This document shows positions 32,489 through 41,846 of a stretch of 64,000 nucleotides of DNA, piece after piece (positions within the stretch are counted from its first letter, which is position 1; every line of letters starts with the position of its first letter). This DNA is from Deltaproteobacteria bacterium. Its GTDB lineage: Bacteria; UBA10199; JACPAL01; JAHFST01. The stretch lies in contig JAHFST010000013.1 of the NCBI GenBank assembly GCA_023265625.1, positions 1 to 64,000 of the forward strand, given 5' to 3'. Under the pieces are notes generated by a model. It saw only the letters and a list, made by a program, of their open reading frames with translations. It did no database searches and was not told the origin of the DNA. Made by a program: the position numbers and the translations under genes.

Positions 32489-33330
32489 GAAGCCCTCGCG
32501 AGAGAAGTAGGCGCCGCTATCGTGGGCACCGGCAAATGATCCAAGGGTCTGGGAATCTGATGCTCTTGAAAAAGTTCATGCACCTTGAGCGTGAGCTCGG
32601 TCAGGCAGAGTTTTTCTTTCACGAAATCTTTAACGATGACTTTGGCGCGCAGTCGATAAGCGGGCAGGGGGCCCAATGGGATTTCTTTGGCCAGGACCAC
32701 GATCGGTTTTTGATGGTCCACATAATCAGCCCTGGAGACCGCCGCTTCGACGAGATGTTTCGCCAAAGGAAGATTCGCAGACAGGGAGACATAAAAATCC
32801 ATGTCGACCATCATTTCCAAGGAACCCGTATTGCCGCAGAGGGTCGCCTCTTGTAGGAAGAGATGGTTTGGGAGGGTGACCAAGGTCTTGTCCAGGGTTA
32901 AAAGTCGCGTGGCGCGAAAACCGATCATTTGAATGTCGCCGTAAAGATCTCGGAAGGTCACCCGGTCACCGACCTGGAAGGGGCCGTCAAAGATCAGCAC
33001 CAGCCCTCCAATCACGGATTCGGCGATCGGTTTTAACGCAAAGCCCAAGGCCACCGCCAAGGTGGCGCCGAAGACGAGCAGCCCTTCATGGGAAATACCC
33101 CAGACGTATTGTGTAATGGCCCAGGCCCCCAGGAAGTAGGTGATGAAGACGACGACGCTACGCACCTGGAGCAGGATCAGTCGGCGTTTGTGCCATCTTT
33201 TGGCCAGATGGTCCGTCAGGAAACGAAAGCGATTGGCGATGAAAGAGAGGGCCAGGATCGCCAACGTCGTGACCATAATCTTTTCCCAACCGAGGATGCT
33301 GAGGAGAAATTCTTTGTGTTCCGGATTCAT
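32485..33330 (-). CDS. MscS-family mechanosensitive channel
   Basis: 281 aa. Three hydrophobic N-terminal segments (about residues 13-32, 55-75, 78-100), the pore-lining helix with LGFALKPIAESVIGGLVLIF, then the beta domain DGPFQVGDRVTFRDLYGDIQMIGFRATRL and the alpha/beta domain: small-conductance osmotic-release channel architecture. Third in the envelope operon, 10 bp after the collagen-like gene. It lacks the long periplasmic extensions of MscK-type proteins. Confidence 0.92.
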   Translation of the reverse strand: MNPEHKEFLLSILGWEKIMVTTLAILALSFIANRFRFLTDHLAKRWHKRRLILLQVRSVVVFITYFLGAWAITQYVWGISHEGLLVFGATLAVALGFALKPIAESVIGGLVLIFDGPFQVGDRVTFRDLYGDIQMIGFRATRLLTLDKTLVTLPNHLFLQEATLCGNTGSLEMMVDMDFYVSLSANLPLAKHLVEAAVSRADYVDHQKPIVVLAKEIPLGPLPAYRLRAKVIVKDFVKEKLCLTELTLKVHELFQEHQIPRPLDHLPVPTIAAPTSLARAS

Positions 33331-33340
33331 GATGCCTCCT

Positions 33341-34879
33341 TTATTGGATTCTCAAAATGGTTGCGGTGATGCTCGGTTTGACCGTCCCAGCCCCGTGCCC
33401 TCCGGACAATTGCTGATTGAGCGCGGTGTTCCCGGTGAGTTGAAAGCTCAGGTTATCGCCCGCGTTCACAGCGACGATGAAACTCTGAGTGACCGGCGTG
33501 TTGATGGCGGTGCCGGCGAATGACGCTTGGCTCCCCGGGATTTCAGCGCCGTTCAGAGCGGTTCTTAAAGACAGGATATCCAAGCCGCCATTGGCCAACG
33601 CCCGATAGTCAATGCGATAAAGCCCGGTCTGGTTGCAAGTAAAGGGGGCGGTCCCTGCCGTGTGTTGCCAACCGTTCAGATAGGCATTGGTGTTGAAGGT
33701 GATGTCCTGGAAGACGTTCGCCAGGGCCACACTTTGCGTCGTGGTATCGTAGGCAAAGGCATAGTTGGCACTACTCGGCGCCGGTTCACCGGCCTCGCCT
33801 TTGTCCCCTTTGATGCCTTGCAGTCCCTGAATCCCCGTTTCTCCGATAGCACCTTGTGATCCCGTTGCACCCACCAACCCTTGCAGACCTTGAGGTCCGG
33901 TTTCTCCTTGAAGACCCGTCGCACCCGTCAGGCCTTGCACTCCCGCATCTCCTTTTGGACCCTGTGTGCCAGTCAACCCTTGCAGTCCTTGGGGACCTAT
34001 ATCTCCTTTGGCGCCGGTGGAGCCTGAAGGACCAACGGGGCCGATTTGTCCCTGAATCCCTGTTTCTCCAACAAGACCTTGTGAACCAGTGGTACCGGTA
34101 AGACCGGTAGGGCCCTGAGTTCCGGCAGGTCCTACTTCCCCACGTGAACCTTGTAGTCCTTGCACGCCCACATCCCCCTTGTCTCCTTTCGAGCCTTGCA
34201 GACCGCTTGTCCCTTGTGGGCCCGCTGGTCCCGTAATCCCACCATTCCCTTGATCCCCCTTGGGACCCTGCGGACCTTGGGGGCCGGCCAATCCTGAAGA
34301 AGGTCCGACAGCTCCTGGTGCTCCTTGAAGTCCCGTTTCTCCTTTTAAGCCTTGTGCCCCAGCTGGTCCCGCCGGTCCCGGGGTTCCCGCCAAACCTGCC
34401 GTCGGGCCGACCCAGTTGCCGTTTTTGTCGATGACCTCGCCAAACCCGTTGATCAAGACCCTGTCCTGCGAGGCGTTTTCGGCGAGTGATTGGGCGGTGA
34501 TGGCGACATCCGCCTGGTGGGCCCACGGCACGCTGGACAACATGAGACGGGGACTCATCTCATTGTCCCCGGCGACTTGGATGCCCAAGTAGAGACTGTC
34601 ATGATCGAATAAATCATTTGGGAAGACGGTCGCCTCTCCCAATTCGGCGGTGTAAACCCCTTCTGAAAAAGTGACCGTGTCGTTTTCCTCCCAAAGAGGC
34701 TCGCCACCGGCCGCCAATTCATAGAGACGAAAGGTGACGGGCAGGGTTCCGTCGATGGGGTCTCCCTGCTGATCGATGACAAAACCTTGATGATACAGGG
34801 CCTCACGCCCACCGGCTTGCACGAGGCCGGGCAGGAGCGCGAGCAGGAATAACAGCAGGGCTGCTTGGTATTTTTTCAT
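33341..34879 (-). CDS. Secreted collagen-like repeat protein with BclA/C1q-like C-terminal domain
   Basis: 512 aa. Signal peptide [22 protein letters not shown]. An N-terminal beta-rich domain (about 25-160; [25 protein letters not shown], often seen in secreted and phage-tail-like proteins) is followed by about 75 Gly-X-Y triplets rich in GPQG, GLQG and GDKG (about residues 160-385). A C-terminal TNF/C1q-like jelly-roll domain follows ([27 protein letters not shown]). It probably forms surface-attached trimeric fibres. The ATG at 34879 follows aaggggg. Second in the operon, after a lipoprotein. Confidence 0.9.
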   Translation of the reverse strand: MKKYQAALLLFLLALLPGLVQAGGREALYHQGFVIDQQGDPIDGTLPVTFRLYELAAGGEPLWEENDTVTFSEGVYTAELGEATVFPNDLFDHDSLYLGIQVAGDNEMSPRLMLSSVPWAHQADVAITAQSLAENASQDRVLINGFGEVIDKNGNWVGPTAGLAGTPGPAGPAGAQGLKGETGLQGAPGAVGPSSGLAGPQGPQGPKGDQGNGGITGPAGPQGTSGLQGSKGDKGDVGVQGLQGSRGEVGPAGTQGPTGLTGTTGSQGLVGETGIQGQIGPVGPSGSTGAKGDIGPQGLQGLTGTQGPKGDAGVQGLTGATGLQGETGPQGLQGLVGATGSQGAIGETGIQGLQGIKGDKGEAGEPAPSSANYAFAYDTTTQSVALANVFQDITFNTNAYLNGWQHTAGTAPFTCNQTGLYRIDYRALANGGLDILSLRTALNGAEIPGSQASFAGTAINTPVTQSFIVAVNAGDNLSFQLTGNTALNQQLSGGHGAGTVKPSITATILRIQ

Positions 34880-34889
34880 GAATCCCCCT

Positions 34890-35222
34890 TTATTTTTTGA
34901 TGGATAAGTCGGAGCTGATCCCTTGATAAGCATTGCCGGCATGTTTGTATCCGGCCATAAATCGGACATGGCCGTGCGCCTGATATTTGTTCGACCGATA
35001 ACTTTGATTCCCGCTATCGACCGATGCAAATCCCCCGGTGACGAGTTGCAACGTGGTTCCGGTATCTGTCGAAGTGAGTGGATTAATCGGATGTGGATTG
35101 CTGATCGGGATCAGGATCGGTTCGCTCCCCCCATTCTGGATGGATGAGTTTGAGCTGTCGCAGGAACAACCAAAACAACCGGTCAACAAGGCCAGGGGGA
35201 GAATTATTTTTAAGTAGTTCAT
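34890..35222 (-). CDS. Small lipoprotein
   Basis: 110 aa. Lipobox ALLTGC places the lipidated cysteine at residue 16, followed by more cysteines (CFGCSC). The mature part is Ser/Pro/Asn-rich, not recognised. It ends 10 bp before the collagen-like gene's start and shares its strand, so it begins the five-gene envelope operon (lipoprotein, collagen-like protein, MscS, DUF481 protein, Dps). It might anchor or partner the fibre protein. Confidence 0.8.
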   Translation of the reverse strand: MNYLKIILPLALLTGCFGCSCDSSNSSIQNGGSEPILIPISNPHPINPLTSTDTGTTLQLVTGGFASVDSGNQSYRSNKYQAHGHVRFMAGYKHAGNAYQGISSDLSIKK

Positions 35223-35483
35223 AAATTAAGTACGTTGCAACCAGCGGGCCATGTTTATAAGTACTTAATATTATTAAATTTTATTAATTTTTCTTGAAGA
35301 CGGAGCAACTTATTGTCTATTTAATGTTCTACAAAGAAACGAAAATAATAATAAAATTTAAATATTTAATTTTATTAATAATTTTATAAGTTTTTTATTA
35401 ATTTGTTCTATTATGTTCTAAGTTGCTTTTGGCCGACATTCCACTTCTGTCCCCTGGCTTGGAATGATAGACTGAGTCTTCCT
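35223..35483. other. AT-rich divergent intergenic region
   Basis: About 260 bp, strikingly richer in A and T than the surroundings, with many TATTAA/TTAATA runs. No gene. Promoters for the envelope operon (minus) and the HPt gene (plus) must lie here. The texture resembles the regions at 44160-44240 and 45793-45900. Confidence 0.7.
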
Positions 35484-35828
35484 ATGGAATTACCAAAACA
35501 CCTCAGGGCCGAGCTAGATACCCTCTTGCGAGATTACGCCCGTGATCTTCCGCAAGAGGTGGATGGATTGGAAGGGCTCTGGGATCGTTTTCGGCAGGGG
35601 GATCAGGAGGCCCTAAAAAATCTCCATCGCAGGCTTCATACGTTAGCGGGGTCGAGCGCCTCGTTCGGATTTGGCAACGTGAGTGATCTGGCCCGGTCGC
35701 TGGAGACGCTCGTTGCCGAACTGGAGAATTCGTGGCAGCAGATCACGGCGGGATTGGCCGAGTTAAAAGTGGCCGCCCGGCAACCGAAGAGGAAGGAGCG
35801 ACCAGAAACTCGGTCGATTGCCTTTTGA
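35484..35828 (+). CDS. Stand-alone HPt phosphotransfer protein
   Basis: 114 aa four-helix HPt domain. The phosphoacceptor is H52 in LHTLAGSSASFG, matching the HPt consensus. The start ATG at 35484 removes a non-homologous upstream extension. It would shuttle phosphate between hybrid-kinase receiver and output receivers; the hybrid kinase at 36691 has a receiver but no HPt of its own. Its TGA overlaps the TTG start of the REC-GGDEF gene. Confidence 0.88.
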   Translation: MELPKHLRAELDTLLRDYARDLPQEVDGLEGLWDRFRQGDQEALKNLHRRLHTLAGSSASFGFGNVSDLARSLETLVAELENSWQQITAGLAELKVAARQPKRKERPETRSIAF

Positions 35829-36733
35829 TAAAACCGCTCCTCTTTGTCTTGGATGACGACCCCGCCTTGTGTCGTTTGATTCAGATCCTGCTCAAGGCCC
35901 ATCACTTTGAAACAGTGATCTTTCACGATCCGAAGGAGCTGCTCAAGAAGTTACACAAAGGCGGGGTGGAGCCGGCGGCCATCATCTCCGATATCAACAT
36001 GCCGGGGATGGATGGCCTCTCCCTGCGCGAGGCGCTGCTGCGGGAAGAACGGTTTCGCAGGCTCCCGTTTCTTTTTTTGACCTCGCGTCGTGCCGTTCGA
36101 GACAAGGTACAAGGTTTGGAGACAGGTGCCGATGCCTATCTCACCAAACCGATTGTCCCGGAGGAATTGATCGCGACCCTGAAAAATATCCTGAAACGTG
36201 CCGGAGATCACCGGGCCCTGTTAGAGATCGACCCGCTCACTCAAAGTTACAACCGGTCTTATCTGGAACGGCGCCTGCCGGCCTTGCTGGCCGCCAACCG
36301 TCATAAATCCTCCATCAGTTGTGCGATGATTGACATCGATCATTTCAAAAAAATCAACGACCGCTACGGCCACCCGACCGGAGATCTGATCCTACGCGGC
36401 GTGACGGAAATCATCCGTCAGCACATCCGTGCGGCAGACATCCTGATCCGCTATGGTGGGGAAGAGTTTTTGTTGGTTTTGATCGGCCAGGGAGCAACGG
36501 CCGCCTTTACCGCTGTTGACCGCATCCGCAAGATCATCGCTGCCAAAATTTTTGTCGACGCGACCGGCCAAGGCCAGTTGCGGGCGACGATCAGTTCCGG
36601 ATTGAGCCGCATCACACCCAACCGCACCTTGGCGCAGGCCATTCAAGAGGCCGATCGAAGGCTCTACGACGCCAAGGCGCAGGGTCGAAATCAGACGGTC
36701 AAGGCCCTTTCCTGCGCGCGCGTCCACAGCTGA
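35825..36733 (+). CDS. Response regulator with GGDEF (diguanylate cyclase) output
   Basis: 302 aa. Receiver domain at about 5-120, with the acidic pair in VLDDDP, phosphoacceptor aspartate in ISDINMPGMDG, Ser/Thr in FLTSR and lysine in YLTKPI. The GGDEF domain at about 135-300 has an active-site YGGEEF and an inhibitory RxxD site (RAAD) five residues before it. It should make c-di-GMP, controlled by phosphorylation and product feedback. The start is TTG 35825, embedded in the HPt stop codon (TTGA), so expression is coupled. The last 43 bp overlap the kinase gene tail on the other strand. Confidence 0.88.
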   Translation: MIKPLLFVLDDDPALCRLIQILLKAHHFETVIFHDPKELLKKLHKGGVEPAAIISDINMPGMDGLSLREALLREERFRRLPFLFLTSRRAVRDKVQGLETGADAYLTKPIVPEELIATLKNILKRAGDHRALLEIDPLTQSYNRSYLERRLPALLAANRHKSSISCAMIDIDHFKKINDRYGHPTGDLILRGVTEIIRQHIRAADILIRYGGEEFLLVLIGQGATAAFTAVDRIRKIIAAKIFVDATGQGQLRATISSGLSRITPNRTLAQAIQEADRRLYDAKAQGRNQTVKALSCARVHS

Positions 36734-39330
36734 TGCAAGTGGGCCCCCAGGGTCATCGGATCGAACGGTTTGACGATGACGCCGATCGCCCCCAGTTTTT
36801 TGTACTCGGCCACCTCGTGCGGTTGCGCCTTGGCCGTCATGAACACGACGGGAAGCGCGGCTGTCTCGGGGATTTGCCGCAAGGCCCGCAAGGTGCCCGG
36901 CCCGTCCAACTCCGGCATCATCACATCCAATAGAATCAGGTCGGGCGCAAATCCCGGGCCTTGTTCGATGGCCTCTTGTCCGGAGGCGCACATCAGCGTC
37001 TCAAATCCCGCCGATTGGAGGGCCAGCGCCGCGACGGCGAGGATCTTGTCATCATCTTCCACACAGAGCACCTTTCGGAGCGGTGTCGAGGGAGATGCGG
37101 CCTGTGGTTCAACCGTTATCGTTTTTTGGAAAATCTCCCCTGGCGCACCGACCACCGGTAACTCAAAATAGAAGGTGGTCCCTTGCGTCCCGGAACTTTG
37201 GTAGTCAATTTTTCCTCCCAACTGCTCGACAATCGCCTTGCTGATGCTCAAACCGAGGCCGCTGCCGCTGCGCGCCCTTGAGTCGGAGGGGTTGGCCTGG
37301 GTGAATTTTTGAAAAATGCGCGAGCGGAATTCCTGTGGGATACCGGGACCCTGGTCCGAGACCGAGACTCGGGCGATGCCCGCCTGGGCACCCAAGGAGA
37401 GTGTCACACCGCGGCCAGGAGGGGAAAATTTCACGGCGTTGGCGATCAGATTGGTTAGGACCTGGGCCAGCCGGTCCGGGTCGGCGCGCACGAAGACCGG
37501 GCCTGAGGTTTGGTTGGAAAAATCGATGCCGGTCCCGAATTTTTGGGCGTAGGGGGTGTTGGCCTGAAGCACCTGTGCGATCAGAGGGATTAGGGACAAG
37601 GATTGGAGGTCGAACTCCATCTTTCCCGATTCCATTTTTTCAATGTCCAGCATGTCGCTCACCAACCTGCCGAGACGCGCGCAACTCTCAAGCGCAATGT
37701 CGATCAGCGATTTTGCCTGCTCCGGCATCACCCCGGTCACGCCTCCGGCCATCAGGCCCAGCGAACCTTGAATGGAGGTCAGCGGTGTGCGCAATTCGTG
37801 GCTCACGATCGAAATAAAATCATTTTTCAACCGTTCGATTTTTTTGCGCTCGGCAATCTCCACGGACAGTTGACCCTTTTCTTCCAGCAGTCGATTGACG
37901 AAGTAGACGACAGTCAGAGTCATTAAGGTGAATAGGAGAAAGACGATCCAAGGAACTGCGCCCTGCGCGGTATAAATGTAGTCATTCCCCGCCAGGCAGG
38001 TGATCCGGTATTTTCTCCCGAACGATTCGAAAGTTTCTTCCATCCGGAAGGGGTGCTCGGACAACCCGGGTTCGGATGTCCCGTCTCCGTAAAGAGGGAT
38101 GCCTGATGCCGTGACATCCTCGAGCCGCACTCGGATATCCTGAACCGAGAGGATGGAAAGGGTTGCGTCCATAAATCTTTGCCAATGAATCACCCCGCTC
38201 AGGAAACCTTGCAGCTGACCCTCTTTGACCACGGGAAGGAAGAGCAAGGTTCCCCGGTTGTCGGGGTTGGCAATCCGAGACAAGGGCAAGGGAGGTGTCG
38301 CCTGGAGTGTGCCGGTCTGGTGGGCCTCATCCATCGCCCCCTTGCTGAGGGGGTCTGATCCGTAGTCAAAACCGAGCGCCATTTGGTTTGCGGCGACCGG
38401 GAAGGTGTAAAGGACAGGGTAGTTGGAGAGCTGCGGTATCCATTCGATGGCCTGCATGAATTCATTCTTCGTCATCACATACGAGGCGAACTGCTCAAAT
38501 TCTTCGCGGCTGACGAATTGCGACCCCACGTAAAAACCTTCAAAGGTGTTCATCAGGTCGGAGACCAACAAGAACTGGCGCTTGACGGTTTGAATACGGT
38601 CTCGGGCGTCGGAATCAAATTGTTTCCTGAGCAAGGTCCCCTCGCTTTGATTCAAAAAATCGAGCAGGGTGAAGGACAGCAAGGCTCCGATAACGAGGAT
38701 GAGAATTTCGGCGGGGGCCGAACGGCGCTCACCCCACGAGAGTAGGTAGAATCCCACGCTGAGGACCAGGAAACAAACCGCCGTATGAACGGCCATATGG
38801 GTGAGTTTCCACCAGCCGTAGGCGGAGGGAACGTTGGCCACGTAGCCAATCAGCGCGGCGATTGAGAGGAGGGTCAAGAGGTTGACCGAGAGGTGGTTGA
38901 CAATTTTTCCCCTCTTCTCAAAAACGGCGGTGATGAGGGCGGTTCCCACAAACAGGAAACTGGCCGCCGTATTGGGGGCGGGACGTCCGGGGTGCGAGGT
39001 CTTGACAGCGGTGAATGGTATGATGAATAGTTGGTCAATGCCGAGATCGATGTTGAGGAGATATTGCGAGAGGATCGCGACCCCTCCCAACATGACGATC
39101 AGACCCGTCACGAGGGTTAGGTTTTTTTTGCGCCACGTAAGGCCCAAAAAACCGGCGGCCGCCAGCAACAAACCCAGGGCCGTGTTGAATTGCATCGGTG
39201 CCGCCCCGGGAATGATTTGGACGATCCGGGGGCTTCGAATCCACCAGCCGACCAAAGTGGTCAGGGCCAGTAACAAGACCCCCCACCCGATTCCTGCAGC
39301 GATTCGCAATCGCCTTGAATCGGTTAGCAC
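36691..39330 (-). CDS. Hybrid sensor histidine kinase with CHASE-like sensor
   Basis: 879 aa. Seven or so N-terminal membrane segments (to about 230), an extracytoplasmic CHASE-type domain (about 245-445), another membrane helix (about 458-478), a dimerisation/phosphoacceptor region with H511 in SHELRTPL, an ATPase domain (N-box NLIANAVKFS, DQGPGIP, GSGLGLSISKA) and a C-terminal receiver (LCVEDDD, phosphoacceptor aspartate near 802 in LLDVMMPELDG, VKPFDP). GTG start overlapping the stop of the NtrC-type gene upstream. Probably phosphorylates the HPt protein and, through it, the regulators nearby. Confidence 0.92.
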   Translation of the reverse strand: MLTDSRRLRIAAGIGWGVLLLALTTLVGWWIRSPRIVQIIPGAAPMQFNTALGLLLAAAGFLGLTWRKKNLTLVTGLIVMLGGVAILSQYLLNIDLGIDQLFIIPFTAVKTSHPGRPAPNTAASFLFVGTALITAVFEKRGKIVNHLSVNLLTLLSIAALIGYVANVPSAYGWWKLTHMAVHTAVCFLVLSVGFYLLSWGERRSAPAEILILVIGALLSFTLLDFLNQSEGTLLRKQFDSDARDRIQTVKRQFLLVSDLMNTFEGFYVGSQFVSREEFEQFASYVMTKNEFMQAIEWIPQLSNYPVLYTFPVAANQMALGFDYGSDPLSKGAMDEAHQTGTLQATPPLPLSRIANPDNRGTLLFLPVVKEGQLQGFLSGVIHWQRFMDATLSILSVQDIRVRLEDVTASGIPLYGDGTSEPGLSEHPFRMEETFESFGRKYRITCLAGNDYIYTAQGAVPWIVFLLFTLMTLTVVYFVNRLLEEKGQLSVEIAERKKIERLKNDFISIVSHELRTPLTSIQGSLGLMAGGVTGVMPEQAKSLIDIALESCARLGRLVSDMLDIEKMESGKMEFDLQSLSLIPLIAQVLQANTPYAQKFGTGIDFSNQTSGPVFVRADPDRLAQVLTNLIANAVKFSPPGRGVTLSLGAQAGIARVSVSDQGPGIPQEFRSRIFQKFTQANPSDSRARSGSGLGLSISKAIVEQLGGKIDYQSSGTQGTTFYFELPVVGAPGEIFQKTITVEPQAASPSTPLRKVLCVEDDDKILAVAALALQSAGFETLMCASGQEAIEQGPGFAPDLILLDVMMPELDGPGTLRALRQIPETAALPVVFMTAKAQPHEVAEYKKLGAIGVIVKPFDPMTLGAHLHQLWTRAQERALTV

Positions 39331-40673
39331 TTGGCTTTCTTCCGGCGTTTCAATTGAACCTTGTGCTGTTTGAGTCGGCGATAAATCGTGCCGCGGCTGA
39401 CCTGCAGGAGGGCCGATGCCTTGGTGATGCTGCCTCCCGACTGCTCCAGGATTCTGAGTAGTTCCCGATACTCCATTTCTTTGAGCGAGACTGCCGGCTC
39501 GCTGGCTGGGGCCGGAGAGAGTGTGGGACGGATTCCGTCCGGGAGGGAAAGATCGGATCGTCGTAGCTCCGGTTCCTGCCCCAGGATTACCGCCCGCTCA
39601 ATGATGTTTTGCATCTCCCGAATGTTGCCGGGCCAGGGGTAAGCCACTAAGGCTCGCAACAGGTCGGGGGAGAGTTTGGCAAAACGCTTGTTTGATTTCC
39701 GGCTGTAATATCGCAAAAAATGGTCGATCAGGAGGGGGATGTCTTCATGACGCTCGCGCAACGGCGGGATGGTCAGCGGGAGGACGTTGAGGCGGTAGAA
39801 GAGGTCTTCGCGAAATTGATTTTCCCGTATCGCCCGTTCCAAGTCCCGGTTGGTGGCGGCAATAATCCTGACATCGACCCGGATAGTTTTGAGCCCGCCG
39901 ACCCGTTCAAATTCGCGCCCCTGGACCGCCCGTAACAACTTGGCCTGCATCTCAAAGGAAAGGTCGCCGATCTCGTCGAGGAACAGGGTTCCCCCATCTG
40001 CCAGTTCAAACTTGCCGGCCTTGTCGCGGATCGCGCCGGTAAAGGCCCCCTTTTCGTGGCCGAATAGCTCGCTCTCCAGCAGATTTTCCGGGATTGCCGG
40101 ACAGTTGATGGTCACGAACGGTTTGTTCCTGCGAGGACTATGGGCATGGATCACCTCGGCCACCAGGTTCTTTCCCGTTCCGCTTTCTCCGCGGATCAGG
40201 ATTGATGCATCCGAATGGGCCACCTTGCTGATCTCTCGGATCAACTGGCGGATTGGCGGGCTGGTTCCGACGATAGTGCCATGATTTAACTCCCGTTCGG
40301 TTGTTTTGACCCGGCTCATTTCCAACAGCGGGAGTATTTTTCCCCAAACGGTTTCCGGATTGATTGGTTTGCGAAGGTAATCAGAAGCCCCGGACCGAAT
40401 CGCCGTCACCACATGGGCGGTATCTTCACTGCCGCTCACCATCATGATAGGGACCTCGCGCAATGCCTTGAAGTCCCGGATCCTTTCCACTCCCAGGCCA
40501 TCCGGCAGGTGGACGTCTAACAATATCAGGTCGATCTCCCGGGAACGGAGCGTCGCCAATCCCGCTTGTAGCGACTCGGCCAACACCACTTCCGCCCCTT
40601 GGGCGCGAAGGTGGATCCCGATCAGGCTCGCAAAATGGGGATCATCATCGACGATCAAGATCTGGTATCCCAT
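39324..40673 (-). CDS. Sigma-54-dependent NtrC-family response regulator
   Basis: 449 aa. Receiver domain 1-118 (LIVDDDP, phosphoacceptor in LILLDVHLPDG, YLRKPI). The AAA+ sigma-54 activator domain at about 130-355 has Walker A GESGTGKN, the sigma-54 contact loop GAFTGA, Walker B TLFLDEIGDL and RLNVLPLTIPPLRER. The Fis-type HTH is at the C-terminus (SITKASALLQVSRGTIYRRLKQ). Start is uncertain between ATG 40673 and GTG 40694, neither with a good ribosome-binding site. Its stop overlaps the kinase GTG. A sigma-54 promoter is seen at 57002, but a link is not shown. Confidence 0.92.
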   Translation of the reverse strand: MGYQILIVDDDPHFASLIGIHLRAQGAEVVLAESLQAGLATLRSREIDLILLDVHLPDGLGVERIRDFKALREVPIMMVSGSEDTAHVVTAIRSGASDYLRKPINPETVWGKILPLLEMSRVKTTERELNHGTIVGTSPPIRQLIREISKVAHSDASILIRGESGTGKNLVAEVIHAHSPRRNKPFVTINCPAIPENLLESELFGHEKGAFTGAIRDKAGKFELADGGTLFLDEIGDLSFEMQAKLLRAVQGREFERVGGLKTIRVDVRIIAATNRDLERAIRENQFREDLFYRLNVLPLTIPPLRERHEDIPLLIDHFLRYYSRKSNKRFAKLSPDLLRALVAYPWPGNIREMQNIIERAVILGQEPELRRSDLSLPDGIRPTLSPAPASEPAVSLKEMEYRELLRILEQSGGSITKASALLQVSRGTIYRRLKQHKVQLKRRKKAKC

Positions 40674-40713
40674 GGGGTGTTTTTGGATTACCACAGAAAC
40701 GGGAAAACCAGGC

Positions 40714-40755
40714 GATAAAAAACGAAAGGCCCTCCCATCTCGCGATGGGAGGGCC
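40714..40755 (-). terminator. Rho-independent terminator of the cold-shock gene
   Basis: Perfect 12-bp stem ggccctcccatc/gatgggagggcc followed on the minus strand by a T-rich run (TTTCGTTTTTT). Confidence 0.9.
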
Positions 40756-40778
40756 CGGGTAAGTCTTCGGAATCTTAG

Positions 40779-40988
40779 TTAGATTGCGGTGACTTCGGTC
40801 GCATTCTCGCCCTTCGGCCCCATGCCGACATTGAACTCGACCTGCTGACCTTCGGCCAGCGATTTGAATCCTTCACCTTGAATGCTGGAGTGATGGACAA
40901 AAAGATCTTTGCCACCGCCCTCTGGGGTGATGAATCCGAAACCCTTGGCGTCATTGAACCATTTTACGGTTCCTTTTTGTTTGGACAT
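40779..40988 (-). CDS. Cold-shock protein (CspA family)
   Basis: 69-aa single cold-shock domain, OB fold. RNP1 is KGFGFI and RNP2 is LFVHHS, both intact, so it should bind single-stranded RNA and DNA as an RNA chaperone. Strong ribosome-binding site (aaggagga). It has its own terminator and a gene-free 5' region of about 250 bp (40989-41239), in keeping with the long regulated leaders of csp genes. No cold-box consensus was identified with certainty. Confidence 0.95.
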   Translation of the reverse strand: MSKQKGTVKWFNDAKGFGFITPEGGGKDLFVHHSSIQGEGFKSLAEGQQVEFNVGMGPKGENATEVTAI

Positions 40989-41239
40989 ACTGTCCTCCTT
41001 GTTGTCTGCGGTAGTACACTTGGAAACGATTGGATCTTAAGGTAGGATTACCGAAATCTTCGAATTCCTTACTACAACGCTAATTAGGCTCTCACCCTAC
41101 AGGGTTTCGTAAGAATAGCAAGGGAGATTTTTGGAGCCTTAATTTGTCGCTTGCCTATTTAACCGGCCAATCCTAAGCAGTGCTATTCCCTATTGGGATT
41201 CATCGATATTTTTAACGAAGTTAAACATAAGGATAGCTC

Positions 41240-41701
41240 ATGAAATCAGTCACAGAATTTCCCAGTTTCATCTTGGTAAAGGGTAACGAGGCCAAAGTGG
41301 CGCTGGTTGCGGAAGGCAAGACACCGGAAGAAGTGCAAGAGAGCTTAGGGGTTACGTTTAAGTATGAAGGCGATAAACTTAAATACTTTATCAATGCCCT
41401 CGATGTGTCGGCTAAAAATGCCAACGGCCTGGCGCGTGTGATGATCATGCGCTTGAATGAAGGGGAGGCCGCTCCGGCTCAAGCCCTGGCCATTGAAGAG
41501 CTTTATTATATCCCTGAATTCCGCATCGTGGCCAGCCCTCAGGCGGCGCACAAACAAGACAAAAAAGGCGGTCGTGGTCGGGGACGTCAAGAACGCGGTC
41601 CCAAAGAATCCCCCTGGGGACTGTCACCGGAACAAAAATTAGCCAAACGAACCGCCGAAAAAACCGCCGCGGCTCGAAAGTCTCAGGCCAAAGCTCTATA
41701 A
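41240..41701 (+). CDS. Hypothetical protein with basic Arg/Gly-rich tail
   Basis: 153 aa, not assigned. Residues 1-100 form a compact mixed domain (MKSVTEFPSFILVKGNEAKV...KYFINALDVSAKNANGLARVMIM). Residues about 105-153 are strongly basic with GRGRGRQERG and many Lys/Ala, as in RNA-binding tails. aagga precedes the ATG. It is divergent from the cold-shock gene, and an RNA-related role would fit but is inference. Confidence 0.75.
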   Translation: MKSVTEFPSFILVKGNEAKVALVAEGKTPEEVQESLGVTFKYEGDKLKYFINALDVSAKNANGLARVMIMRLNEGEAAPAQALAIEELYYIPEFRIVASPQAAHKQDKKGGRGRGRQERGPKESPWGLSPEQKLAKRTAEKTAAARKSQAKAL

Positions 41702-41784
41702 ATCATATTCCTTAAAATATCCCAAATACGCAACCTGAGAACCCCCTCCTGACGAAATTAAGTCATCTGAAGTGAGGTGTTGAT

Positions 41785-41810
41785 AAATGATACCTTATAA
41801 GGTATCATTT
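41785..41810. promoter_or_regulatory. 26-bp perfect palindrome upstream of the XRE gene
   Basis: AAATGATACC...GGTATCATTT, a perfect dyad with TTATAA at its centre, followed by an aggag ribosome-binding site. Typical operator of a type II toxin-antitoxin operon. Confidence 0.8.
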
Positions 41811-41822
41811 AGGAGAATTTAC

Positions 41823-41846
41823 ATGGGTCGGATCAGGCGAGCATGA
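41823..41846 (+). pseudogene. Seven-codon vestige, probably a deleted toxin gene
   Basis: An ATG with good spacing from aggag (41811-41815) opens MGRIRRA and stops at TGA overlapping the antitoxin ATG (ATGA). Normal toxin-first operons have a full toxin gene here. An internal deletion joining its first and last codons is the simplest reading. Confidence 0.45.

Noticed and set aside
33786-34526. Long Arg/Gly-rich ORF inside the collagen-like gene in another frame
   Set aside because: An artefact of the Gly-X-Y repeat; such repeats keep all frames open.
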